From a virus, in the IMG/VR virus record IMGVR_UViG_3300030419_008158, positions 1 to 64,000 of that record: a DNA stretch of 64,000 nt; one strand, written 5' to 3'. The translations under genes were made by a program, and so were the position numbers. A model generated the notes under the pieces. It was not told where the DNA came from. It was given only the letters and a program-made list of their open reading frames with translations, and searched no databases. This document shows positions 39,965 through 47,228 of this stretch, in pieces (positions within the stretch are counted from its first letter, which is position 1; every line of letters begins with the position of its first letter).

Positions 39965-41392
39965 TTACAGCTCGTCTTCCTCACTACCTTTTACTTCTCG
40001 CCACTTTTTCAAAAGTGCTGCTTTAGCTTCGCTATTAGAAGCTGCAACAGCTTCATTTAGAGACATTGAATTTTCGTCAAGTATGCTAAATAAAGACATC
40101 GACGTATCAACTGTTATCGGGAATACGATTCCATCTCGACCCGCTCTATTTTTTGCGATAAAAAGCCTCCCTACACCAGAAGACTTTTCTGCTGCTTTTC
40201 TAGAAAGGCTAATAACCACATCTGCGACCATTGCTTTGCCATATGCTTCTGACATGTTTTCTAAGCCGACAATGTCAGATTGAGCACTGTCTCTATTTGC
40301 CTGTGATGCAGTCCAAACAGGAATATCTAACTCCATTGCTAAGTTGCGAAGCTCTTCATATATTAATTTAAGTTCGTGTCGCAAACTATCATATGCTCTT
40401 GTTGATTTCATAATATCGGCGTAGTCGACAATGATTACATTTGGTTTGAACCCTTTTAGAGTTAGTTTTTCGATATGATTTCGAATTGTAACGACTGAAG
40501 CGCTTCCTGTAGGGTATTCTTTAATTATTAGGCGCCCCAAATCTTTGTCTTTGTAGACATTTTGCACTATCTCTTTGTTGTCCTGAACATCATTACTCGG
40601 AATGCCGCAGAGATTGCTGTCATATCGAATTCCTACAGCTGTCTCAGTTAGCTCAAAAGTATAGTGTAAAACATTTTTTCCGGCGCGCATTGCATTTGCA
40701 CCAATTGCAACAAGCCAGTGTGATTTTCCAACGCCAGTATTAGCTGTAACTACACCGATTTCGCCACGGCCTAGACCCCCTTTGAAAATATCTTTCTTGT
40801 CAAGTCGATCAAACCCTGTGGGAACGGCGTGTCTATTGATTTTTACAAATCTTGCTTCGATGTCTTCAAAAAAATCATGACCGCTTGAATTTTTCATACC
40901 AATAGAAACAGCATTTTTCATGAGATCAATAACTTCTTCGAAATTTTCTCCCTGAATGAGATCTACAGACTTTTCAAGGGCACCTTTGAAAGCTTGTCGT
41001 TTAGAAAAGTCAAGGGTTTTATCTTTGACGTATCCAATATCACCAGGATTGGGATTTGCTTTTACGCGAAGTAAAAATTCAATAATCTGGTCTCTCAGCA
41101 CATCGTCAGCCCCGTCAGAAAGCTCTTCTTTGATGACTTGAACAAGTAGCCCTAAGGTCGGAAAACATCGATACTTCTCGTAATAAGCAAAATATTTCTC
41201 AGTTAGAAATCGAAGATAGTCTACGTCAAAAAAATTAGGACGCATAACTTCAACCATCTGACTGGCCCATTGATTGTCTGTTACCAGACCTTGAAATATT
41301 TTTTCCTGAAAATTCTTTCCGTACTGAGAAAAATGATGTACTTCACTTGCATTCTCAATGATCTCACGCATAAAATCGTTCTTAATGGTCAC
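39965..41392 (-). CDS. Replicative DNA helicase (DnaB/T4 gp41-like)
   Basis: 475 residues. After an N-terminal helical domain, the RecA-like motor has Walker A TANTGVGKSHWL, H1a HYTFELTETAVGIRYD, Walker B PNVIIVDYADIMK and H3 VWTASQANRDSAQ, all in DnaB order; a catalytic Glu (FE) follows the second motif. It unwinds the fork ahead of DnaE. GTG at 41392 after GAGG is the start, overlapping the FEN gene by 11 bases. The tail is acidic (KGSEEDEL). Confidence 0.93.
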   Translation of the reverse strand: MTIKNDFMREIIENASEVHHFSQYGKNFQEKIFQGLVTDNQWASQMVEVMRPNFFDVDYLRFLTEKYFAYYEKYRCFPTLGLLVQVIKEELSDGADDVLRDQIIEFLLRVKANPNPGDIGYVKDKTLDFSKRQAFKGALEKSVDLIQGENFEEVIDLMKNAVSIGMKNSSGHDFFEDIEARFVKINRHAVPTGFDRLDKKDIFKGGLGRGEIGVVTANTGVGKSHWLVAIGANAMRAGKNVLHYTFELTETAVGIRYDSNLCGIPSNDVQDNKEIVQNVYKDKDLGRLIIKEYPTGSASVVTIRNHIEKLTLKGFKPNVIIVDYADIMKSTRAYDSLRHELKLIYEELRNLAMELDIPVWTASQANRDSAQSDIVGLENMSEAYGKAMVADVVISLSRKAAEKSSGVGRLFIAKNRAGRDGIVFPITVDTSMSLFSILDENSMSLNEAVAASNSEAKAALLKKWREVKGSEEDEL

Positions 41393-42338
41393 GATACCTC
41401 ACAGAATTTATTGCGACAAAGTGTCGGTTGATGTCAAAGTTTTGCATTCCATTGTGCGTCATAAGACGAAGCAATGACATTTTATTCGATTTTCCCTGGT
41501 TTTCAATTTGTCCGACAATTTTTTGAATTTGGTCTGCAGCGAGGCGTGATGTGTCTAAATTCATCAGATTCCAATTTCTATGTGCAACCTCCAAAGATTC
41601 AGAAATAAGGCGAATTGTCTTTCCCTTCTTTTTTTTCAAAATTTCATGTGCTTCATCAACAATTTCAGTGTGTGACACAAACTTGTCTTCTCTAAGAACG
41701 GGAAACCACTTTGACAACGTCTTGAAACCCGCACCTTTGATGCCGTCTATGTTATCACTCGGATCACCGACAAAACACCTTGCTGTAACAAAATTTGTAG
41801 ATGAAATTCCAAATTTTTCTAGTACAGCTTTTTTATCAATAACTTTTTTCTGTCCCGGAGACCACTGTATGACCCTGTCATCAATTAACTGGTGGAGATC
41901 TTTGTCTGATGAAGCTATTACGACATCAGCTTTCTTGAAGGAGTATTTTACCAGATAACCTATTACATCATCTGCTTCGCATCCCCTTACATATATTTGT
42001 GTTACAGGTAGATCACTAAATGCCTTTACTAGGAGTGAAACTTGATCCATGTGATTTGATGACGTGGCGGGTAAATCATCGTCATAATATCTATTCAAAG
42101 ATGCAGGTCTTCGACCCGACTTGTATGTACTCAGTGTTGCTCTTTTTCTCAAGCTGCCGCCGGATTCCCACACGACAACTACTTTTGATGGTGAAAATTT
42201 TTCGCACAGTGCGCCTACGCCGCCTAAAAAACCGACAAATCCACCTACATGGTCTCCATTCGTAGAGAGCGACGGATTTGCACAAAAATGTCGCATAAAT
42301 ACGTTAAGGCCGTCAACAATGAGAATCGGATTTTTCAT
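41382..42338 (-). CDS. 5'-3' exonuclease / flap endonuclease (FEN family), copy 2
   Basis: A second 5' nuclease, 318 residues. Metal-binding acidic residues appear in ILIVDGLNVFMRHF, GCEADDVIGYLV, ASSDKDLHQLI and GDPSDNIDGIKGAGFKTLSK with the helix-hairpin-helix. An arch-like insertion (KSGRRPASLNRYYDDD) lies near 70. It sits between RecA and helicase in the core replication operon, unlike copy 1 at 5.7-6.6 kb, and overlaps both neighbours. Division of labour is unknown; this one is the likelier primer-removal enzyme. Confidence 0.9.
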   Translation of the reverse strand: MKNPILIVDGLNVFMRHFCANPSLSTNGDHVGGFVGFLGGVGALCEKFSPSKVVVVWESGGSLRKRATLSTYKSGRRPASLNRYYDDDLPATSSNHMDQVSLLVKAFSDLPVTQIYVRGCEADDVIGYLVKYSFKKADVVIASSDKDLHQLIDDRVIQWSPGQKKVIDKKAVLEKFGISSTNFVTARCFVGDPSDNIDGIKGAGFKTLSKWFPVLREDKFVSHTEIVDEAHEILKKKKGKTIRLISESLEVAHRNWNLMNLDTSRLAADQIQKIVGQIENQGKSNKMSLLRLMTHNGMQNFDINRHFVAINSVRYRDH

Positions 42339-43534
42339 TATTGTTGCTCGAGATCAGCAAGTGATTCCTCTAAGTCTAAAGAGATTGCACGAACTTCTTC
42401 ATAAGACTCTTCGTCAACATCTATGTCATCAGCACTAGACATCTTTTTAACAAATGCCGCCTCTATCAAGTCTTCAAGATAAGTGCGATACAGCTCATCC
42501 TTCAATAAATCACCAAAGTCAGACTTATAAAACTTCTTTTCATGAATCACTTCGCCCGTACTTGAATCAGAAACTGTAAGATGTTTCCACGCACCTGTAC
42601 CCGAAACGCATATGTCTTTTCCTGCGACTGATGCTTGTCCGTGTTTTCTGAGAACGTCAAACAGTTGCTCGTGTTCTACAATGCCTTTCCCGAAATGAAT
42701 TTCAAAATTACAAGTTCTGAAAGGTGCAGACACCTTATTTTTGATGGTTTTGGCAGAAACATTAATACCGATGATATTCTTGTCCTTATCTTGAATTGGT
42801 TGGCCCGCTCCAAGCTTAATTCTTACAGAAGAATGAAATGGAATTGCCTTTCCTCCGGGTGTTGTTGTTGGATCTCCGTACATTACACCAATTTTTGTCC
42901 TGATCTGATTAAGACAAATCAAAAGAACACTTTGATTCGCAATGACGCCTGTAATTTTTCTCATTCCTTTTGAAATTGCTCTTGCTTGTAGCCCGATGGA
43001 TTCCTTGTCATAATCTCCAATAAGCTCTGCTTTTGGAGAAGTCGCAGCAACTGAGTCCCATATAATGGTTATTGGGACATCTTTGTCCATCGCTTTTGCC
43101 TTCATTATCGTTGATTCAGCGATAGACAAAACTTCTTCTGTACAATGTGTGTCGACGTAGACAAACCTCTTGCTGATGTCGACACCTAATAGCGCTAAGT
43201 TTTCAACTGAAGTTGCATTTTCTGTATCAATATAGACAATGATTCCTCCCATCTGCTGGGTGGATCTTGCAATTTGAATTGCGATATGTGACTTGCCAAT
43301 CGAAGGCGGACCAAAAATTTCAACAATTCGACCTTCTGGAAGTCCGCCATTACGTCTATTAGCACAAATATAATCAAGCTGCCTAGATCCCGTACTTATC
43401 CATCTTTTGACATGAGTGGGTGACTCATCATGATCCAGATTGTATGCAATCTTAGAGCCGTGATCTTTATTGATGGAGCTAATAAGGTCAGCAGTAAATT
43501 CATCCATTGGGTTGTCTGTTTTCTTTTTTGCCAT
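42338..43534 (-). CDS. RecA-type recombinase
   Basis: Strand-exchange ATPase with Walker A GPPSIGKS (75-82), catalytic Glu region VYIDTENATS, Walker B ITIIWDSVAATSP, the L2-like loop VMYGDPTTTPGGKAIPF and LICLNQIRTK. The C-terminus is acidic (LDLEESLADLEQQ), as in RecA. It looks nearer bacterial RecA than T4 UvsX, at 398 residues. GGAGG lies before the ATG, and a TTGTTT-N17-TATAAT promoter plus a strong terminator lie upstream. Confidence 0.93.
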   Translation of the reverse strand: MAKKKTDNPMDEFTADLISSINKDHGSKIAYNLDHDESPTHVKRWISTGSRQLDYICANRRNGGLPEGRIVEIFGPPSIGKSHIAIQIARSTQQMGGIIVYIDTENATSVENLALLGVDISKRFVYVDTHCTEEVLSIAESTIMKAKAMDKDVPITIIWDSVAATSPKAELIGDYDKESIGLQARAISKGMRKITGVIANQSVLLICLNQIRTKIGVMYGDPTTTPGGKAIPFHSSVRIKLGAGQPIQDKDKNIIGINVSAKTIKNKVSAPFRTCNFEIHFGKGIVEHEQLFDVLRKHGQASVAGKDICVSGTGAWKHLTVSDSSTGEVIHEKKFYKSDFGDLLKDELYRTYLEDLIEAAFVKKMSSADDIDVDEESYEEVRAISLDLEESLADLEQQ

Positions 43535-43553
43535 TCTAGCCTCCGTGTATTGA

Positions 43554-43582
43554 ATTATAGGATTTTACCTCTCATTAAACAA
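43554..43582 (-). promoter_or_regulatory. Sigma-70-like promoter for the recA operon
   Basis: TTGTTT (43577-43582) and TATAAT (43554-43559) are separated by 17 bases, placed between the terminator and the recA start. Confidence 0.6.
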
Positions 43583-43584
43583 AC

Positions 43585-43624
43585 AAAAACGGGGCAGTGA
43601 CATAAAGATCACTGCCCCGTTTTT
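43585..43624 (-). terminator. Strong rho-independent terminator after the gp32-like gene
   Basis: A 16-bp perfect inverted repeat: AAAAACGGGGCAGTGA and its complement TCACTGCCCCGTTTTT with an 8-base loop. Read on the minus strand it follows the gp32-like stop by 19 bases and ends in a T tract. Because of the A/T flanks it could also work from the other side, though no plus-strand genes are seen. Confidence 0.92.
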
Positions 43625-43643
43625 CATTCTTCTAAGACAACTT

Positions 43644-44435
43644 CTAGAGATTCTCCAGGTCAGCAAATGCTTCGTCTAAATCTTTCATAGTGTTTGATCC
43701 AGAAGAGCTATTTGATGAAGCCTCAGAGGAACTTGATGAAGACGATTCTCCTGATGATCTATAGGATCCATCCGAATCATTGGGGCCCTCGAGCCAGCCA
43801 TTGATAATCTTTTCAAGCTCTTCGTATGTTTTGCACGCATACATTTCATCGAGATCGGGAATTGAGTTGTTCCACTCCTTGATCTGTCCTTTGTCATCTG
43901 AAAGAGATGTTGCTTTGGGCCTGGGTCGAACAGATGTTTCTGCCCACATTCTTCCAGGTTGCTTAGTACAGCTGACTTTGATATCAAACCCCTCTTTGAT
44001 ATCAGTAATATCGCCGTAGTCTGAGTCTAGCATGATCTTTAGCAGATCCTGGTAAACCATCTTGCCAAAAGACCAAAGCCGAACACCTTTATCTTCTTCT
44101 CCTCGAACAATTACTGCTGCATAAGAGCGCATCTTCGGATAAAGCTTCTTAGCCAGCTCATACGACTCCTTAGTGTCATCACTTCGAAGCTTAGTAATTA
44201 GTTCTTGAAATGGGTCAGGCTTGCCAAATTGATATGGTGCCAACAAACCGGGATTGTTCCCAATATTATAGTAAAAATACCGCTCCTTGAACGGTTGCCC
44301 ATCGTTATCAGGAAAGGCGATGATTCGGATTGTGGTTTCTTCTCCCTCTGGGGGACGCCACATTGTGTTCTTGCGAGAATTTTGCCCGCTCAGTTGATTC
44401 AGCTTCTTTTGAAGCGCTTCAAGATTGACTGCCAT
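43644..44435 (-). CDS. Single-stranded DNA-binding protein (gp32-like)
   Basis: The 263-residue protein has gp32-type order: basic N-terminal arm (LEALQKKLNQLSGQNSRKNT), a single OB-like core (TIRIIAFPDNDGQPFKERYF to SVRPRPKATSLS), a long Ser-rich linker and an acidic C-terminal tail (MKDLDEAFADLENL) that in T4 recruits partner proteins. The gp32 zinc Cys-His motif is not apparent. A dedicated terminator follows, which fits a protein needed in large amounts. GGAGG precedes the ATG. Confidence 0.85.
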   Translation of the reverse strand: MAVNLEALQKKLNQLSGQNSRKNTMWRPPEGEETTIRIIAFPDNDGQPFKERYFYYNIGNNPGLLAPYQFGKPDPFQELITKLRSDDTKESYELAKKLYPKMRSYAAVIVRGEEDKGVRLWSFGKMVYQDLLKIMLDSDYGDITDIKEGFDIKVSCTKQPGRMWAETSVRPRPKATSLSDDKGQIKEWNNSIPDLDEMYACKTYEELEKIINGWLEGPNDSDGSYRSSGESSSSSSSEASSNSSSGSNTMKDLDEAFADLENL

Positions 44436-44474
44436 TTTCTAACCTCCATAATTGTCTAAATTGGCAATGTGCAA

Positions 44475-44504
44475 ATTTTACAAATTGTTTTTTGTTTTTG
44501 CTAA
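44475..44504 (-). promoter_or_regulatory. Candidate promoter for the gp32-like gene
   Basis: TTAGCA (44499-44504) and TAAAAT (44475-44480) with an 18-base spacer. A TTGTAA box at 44478-44483 with TTTAGA 17 bases on (44455-44460) is an alternative. The gap 44436-44542 is very AT-rich with TTAGT-like repeats that could act as an UP element. Confidence 0.35.
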
Positions 44505-44542
44505 CAGACTAATACTAATAAACTAATAATCAATAATCAATT

Positions 44543-44857
44543 TTACTTCGATTTTTTAAGTGGTCGAGCCCCACCGAAAGAATCACCTGCTGCTTGAGCC
44601 GGAGATTTTCTCTTGCTAACTTTCTTAGATTTGTTTGGATACTCAGGACCGGCCCCTAAAGGAGTAGTCACCCCTCGAATTGCCCCGGTGCTTTGCAAAG
44701 AAGCTCCACCCGTACTAATTGCACTCACTTCTTCTTGCTCCTCTTCTTCTTCATCAGGAAGGTCAGGTTCAGTCAAAAGATCATCAGGTTCAGGGGTGTC
44801 AGCCGCTTCGTTCAGCATCCAATTAACATATTTCCAAAGTTGTTTTTGCATGTTCAT
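44543..44857 (-). CDS. Small acidic protein with MLNE-AAD site
   Basis: 104 residues beginning MNMQKQLWKYVNWMLNEAAD, followed by a Pro/Glu-rich disordered stretch and a basic tail (KSKKVSKRKSPAQAAGDSFG). L-N-E-A near residue 15 fits the shared [LI]-x-E pattern. No strong ribosome site is visible, so the start (ATG at 44857 or 44851) is uncertain. Probably a minor virion protein or a DNA-binding factor. Confidence 0.6.
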   Translation of the reverse strand: MNMQKQLWKYVNWMLNEAADTPEPDDLLTEPDLPDEEEEEQEEVSAISTGGASLQSTGAIRGVTTPLGAGPEYPNKSKKVSKRKSPAQAAGDSFGGARPLKKSK

Positions 44858-44870
44858 AAGTATCTAGCAT

Positions 44871-45443
44871 TTACTTTAACATGTCAGACAATGCAAATGT
44901 TCTTGCTGTGTGAAGTGCTTGTGCCAAAGGCAAAATTTCATTTGCATAAAATCTATTTTCATCATATTGAAACCCAGCAGATGTTGCAATTGCAATCCAC
45001 TCGTCCCTAGTTACATTGAACCCATACTTTGCAACATAATACAAAGTTCTGTGCGCTACAGACATTTTTGGACAGTCTTCATTGTACTTGTAATGCCTGC
45101 CAAGCTTTTCTCGATGCCAATCAGACGTCTCTGGTAGATAAAGATCCATACCTTCGGGCGGATCCCCTAGTCGTCCGAGCTCATGAATAAGTGCAACTCT
45201 TGCCAAAGATTTAGGATTGACATTTTTGCTAAATGCCTTACAGTGCATTGCTGTAGAAATTGCAAAAGAAACCAATCCGCCAGGCGTTCCACCTTTTTCT
45301 GGGTGTGTATCTCTCGGAGCCAAAAAAATTCGATCCCCTAAGTCTTTTTCTAGGGCATCTACTGCTGTATCATTAAAGAACTTTCTAAGTAGAGAGACAT
45401 ACTTTTCATATGATGCTTTTATTTCTTCAAAATTTGTTTCCAT
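44871..45443 (-). CDS. HD-domain-like protein with altered HD motif
   Basis: The protein resembles HD phosphohydrolases (metal-dependent nucleotidases): GGTPGGLVSFAISTAMHCKA and RVALIHELGRLGDPPEGMDL. The hallmark His-Asp is His-Glu (87-88), and the later helix (NEDCPKMSVAHRTLYYVAKY, DEWIAIATSAG) lacks the usual Asp. Activity may be changed. The -10 of its predicted promoter ends six bases before the ATG and no ribosome site is seen, so its mRNA may be leaderless. Confidence 0.68.
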   Translation of the reverse strand: METNFEEIKASYEKYVSLLRKFFNDTAVDALEKDLGDRIFLAPRDTHPEKGGTPGGLVSFAISTAMHCKAFSKNVNPKSLARVALIHELGRLGDPPEGMDLYLPETSDWHREKLGRHYKYNEDCPKMSVAHRTLYYVAKYGFNVTRDEWIAIATSAGFQYDENRFYANEILPLAQALHTARTFALSDMLK

Positions 45444-45449
45444 ATAGAT

Positions 45450-45478
45450 AATATAGAAAATTTTATTAGAATTTACAA
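45450..45478 (-). promoter_or_regulatory. Sigma-70-like promoter abutting the HD-like gene
   Basis: TTGTAA (45473-45478, overlapping the upstream stop) and TATATT (45450-45455) are exactly 17 bases apart. The expected start of transcription is at or within two bases of the ATG at 45443. Confidence 0.6.
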
Positions 45479-46042
45479 ACCGACAATTGTAGGTGTGCTG
45501 ACTGAGTTTCTAGAAAGAAACTTTATTCCCTCTTTTAGCTTTAGAGACCCAGCATTTTCAGCTGCAGCTAGCGTCAAATAGATATATTTTGTAGCATCTC
45601 GAATGCTTAGATCATTAGATGCTCTGATGAACTGAACAGCTTCTTCACCTTTTACTTTTGCGGATTTTGGCTCTTTGAAGGCTCTTGCAAGAATTTCATT
45701 AGAATCTACAGCTTGTGAAACAATGCTCTCAGCTTTTTCTATATCTGTCGCACCGGAAGCATTTTTTACTCCTAAGTCTCTTAAAAGACCTTTTGGGTCC
45801 TTGAAGGCACGAGTTTCAGTTGCACTAAACATTTCCTTGAATCTTCCGCCACCGAAAGCGCCCTTTGTTATGATCTTTGATCTACCTTCAGATTCTGGTT
45901 TTTCCTTTTTAGGCTCAGGAGGTTTTTCAGGGCTCTCATCTGTTTCCGGTTTATTGTCCTTGGGGGAATTTTGGGATCCTGCTTGTTCAAGAACTAAACT
46001 GATAATTGCATCGTGAATTTGTTTGTCAAGTGATGATTTCAT
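45473..46042 (-). CDS. Hypothetical protein with SLVLE-QA site
   Basis: 189 residues, beginning MKSSLDKQIHDAIISLVLEQ then AGSQ, with a V-L-E site. A Pro/Glu/Lys-rich disordered stretch (about 22-55) precedes an ordered helical domain. AGGAGG lies four bases before the ATG. It sits between the small polymerase and the HD-like gene. No family recognised. Confidence 0.65.
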   Translation of the reverse strand: MKSSLDKQIHDAIISLVLEQAGSQNSPKDNKPETDESPEKPPEPKKEKPESEGRSKIITKGAFGGGRFKEMFSATETRAFKDPKGLLRDLGVKNASGATDIEKAESIVSQAVDSNEILARAFKEPKSAKVKGEEAVQFIRASNDLSIRDATKYIYLTLAAAENAGSLKLKEGIKFLSRNSVSTPTIVGL

Positions 46043-46057
46043 TTTGCCTCCTACGCT

Positions 46058-47176
46058 TTAATTATTCATCTTTTCACTTTTTGTCGGAAACCAAACACTG
46101 TCGTAGTAAATTGATTCACAGTCGCTAAAAAAATCTTTTTCATTCGCTGGAGGAACTTCTACGATCAAAGCATCGTGTATAACTAAAAGAGGCTTTACAG
46201 CTGGATTTTTCTTGCAAAGACGTGAAAAAAGCAAATTCGCCAAATCTGCAGCAGTTGATTGAATAAAGTGATTGACTCTAACTCTTGGTTGCTTCGTAGC
46301 TTCGTAAAGAGGACGGCCGAACATGTTGGTAATTGTTCCAGCAGCTGCCTGATTTTCGAGCATTTTTTCAAGATTCGAAACTTCAAAAAAATTTGATACG
46401 CGCTCTATGAGCCCTTTAGCTTGTGTTCGATTACCAACTGTAGCTGCAAGCCTATTGACGCTAGCGCCATACAAAGCAGATAAAGTTGCCTGTTTTGCAA
46501 CTTCTCTTTTGTCAATGTCACACATCTTCATAACAGTACTATATATGTCTTCACCAAATTCGTTTGCAGAAGACACCCAGAGGGCTACTCTGGGTTCCAA
46601 AGAAGTGAAATCGATAGAATATATGGACGAGCCCTTTTGAGTAGCACAGAGAGCATTTCTGGATTCTCTAGGAAGCACTAAAAAGTTGGGCCCACGTGTA
46701 ACTGTTAGACGACCAGTTGATGATCCTGCTGTCGAATAAGATATTTTGGAATTTGGATCTTTACAAACAGCAGAAACTGCTCTTGCATTAGAGGGACAGG
46801 ACTTAGAAAACTTGGCAGGATCTATCTTTACATGTCCTAAATTATGTAAGAACTGTCTAATTTCTTTCCACACATAAAAATAGTCAAAAAACTTTTTGTC
46901 CAGAAGTGTCAACTCATCTATTTTTTGTCTGACAGTTTCTTCTCTGTCTGTTGAACTTAATAGCAGCGGCCATAGACTTTCATCAACACCCAAAGCGTCA
47001 CACATAGAAAGTACAGCATCCGAAACAGAAGAAACATTTTCTCCTTTGCATATTGTCAAAAATTCGCAGAGATCTTTCCACGATATTTGGGCTTTTGAAA
47101 AGTCTGCTGTGGACGTATCAATGTCAATCTCTTTCAATCTAACATTCTTCTCGAGTACACGCTCATAGATTATCAT
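46058..47176 (-). CDS. Small family A DNA polymerase
   Basis: A compact (372 aa) Pol I-like polymerase domain with no exonuclease domain. Motif A reads YSIDFTSLEPRVALWVS with catalytic Asp and Glu, motif B is REVAKQATLSALYGAS with Arg, Lys and Tyr-Gly, and motif C is LLVIHDALIVEVP with catalytic Asp but Ala in place of the next Glu. Replicating DNA probably falls to DnaE, so this may do repair, primer replacement or lesion bypass. No ribosome site is visible before the ATG. Confidence 0.9.
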   Translation of the reverse strand: MIIYERVLEKNVRLKEIDIDTSTADFSKAQISWKDLCEFLTICKGENVSSVSDAVLSMCDALGVDESLWPLLLSSTDREETVRQKIDELTLLDKKFFDYFYVWKEIRQFLHNLGHVKIDPAKFSKSCPSNARAVSAVCKDPNSKISYSTAGSSTGRLTVTRGPNFLVLPRESRNALCATQKGSSIYSIDFTSLEPRVALWVSSANEFGEDIYSTVMKMCDIDKREVAKQATLSALYGASVNRLAATVGNRTQAKGLIERVSNFFEVSNLEKMLENQAAAGTITNMFGRPLYEATKQPRVRVNHFIQSTAADLANLLFSRLCKKNPAVKPLLVIHDALIVEVPPANEKDFFSDCESIYYDSVWFPTKSEKMNN

Positions 47177-47182
47177 TTTTAT

Positions 47183-47212
47183 ATTTTAGCTCATAGATAA
47201 ATCAATTTTCAA
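47183..47212 (-). promoter_or_regulatory. Candidate promoter upstream of the small polymerase
   Basis: TTGAAA (47207-47212) and TAAAAT (47183-47188) with an 18-base spacer; the -10 ends seven bases from the ATG at 47176. Weak but repeats the arrangement of the HD-like gene. Confidence 0.35.
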
Positions 47213-47228
47213 GCATAATATCTTCAGT

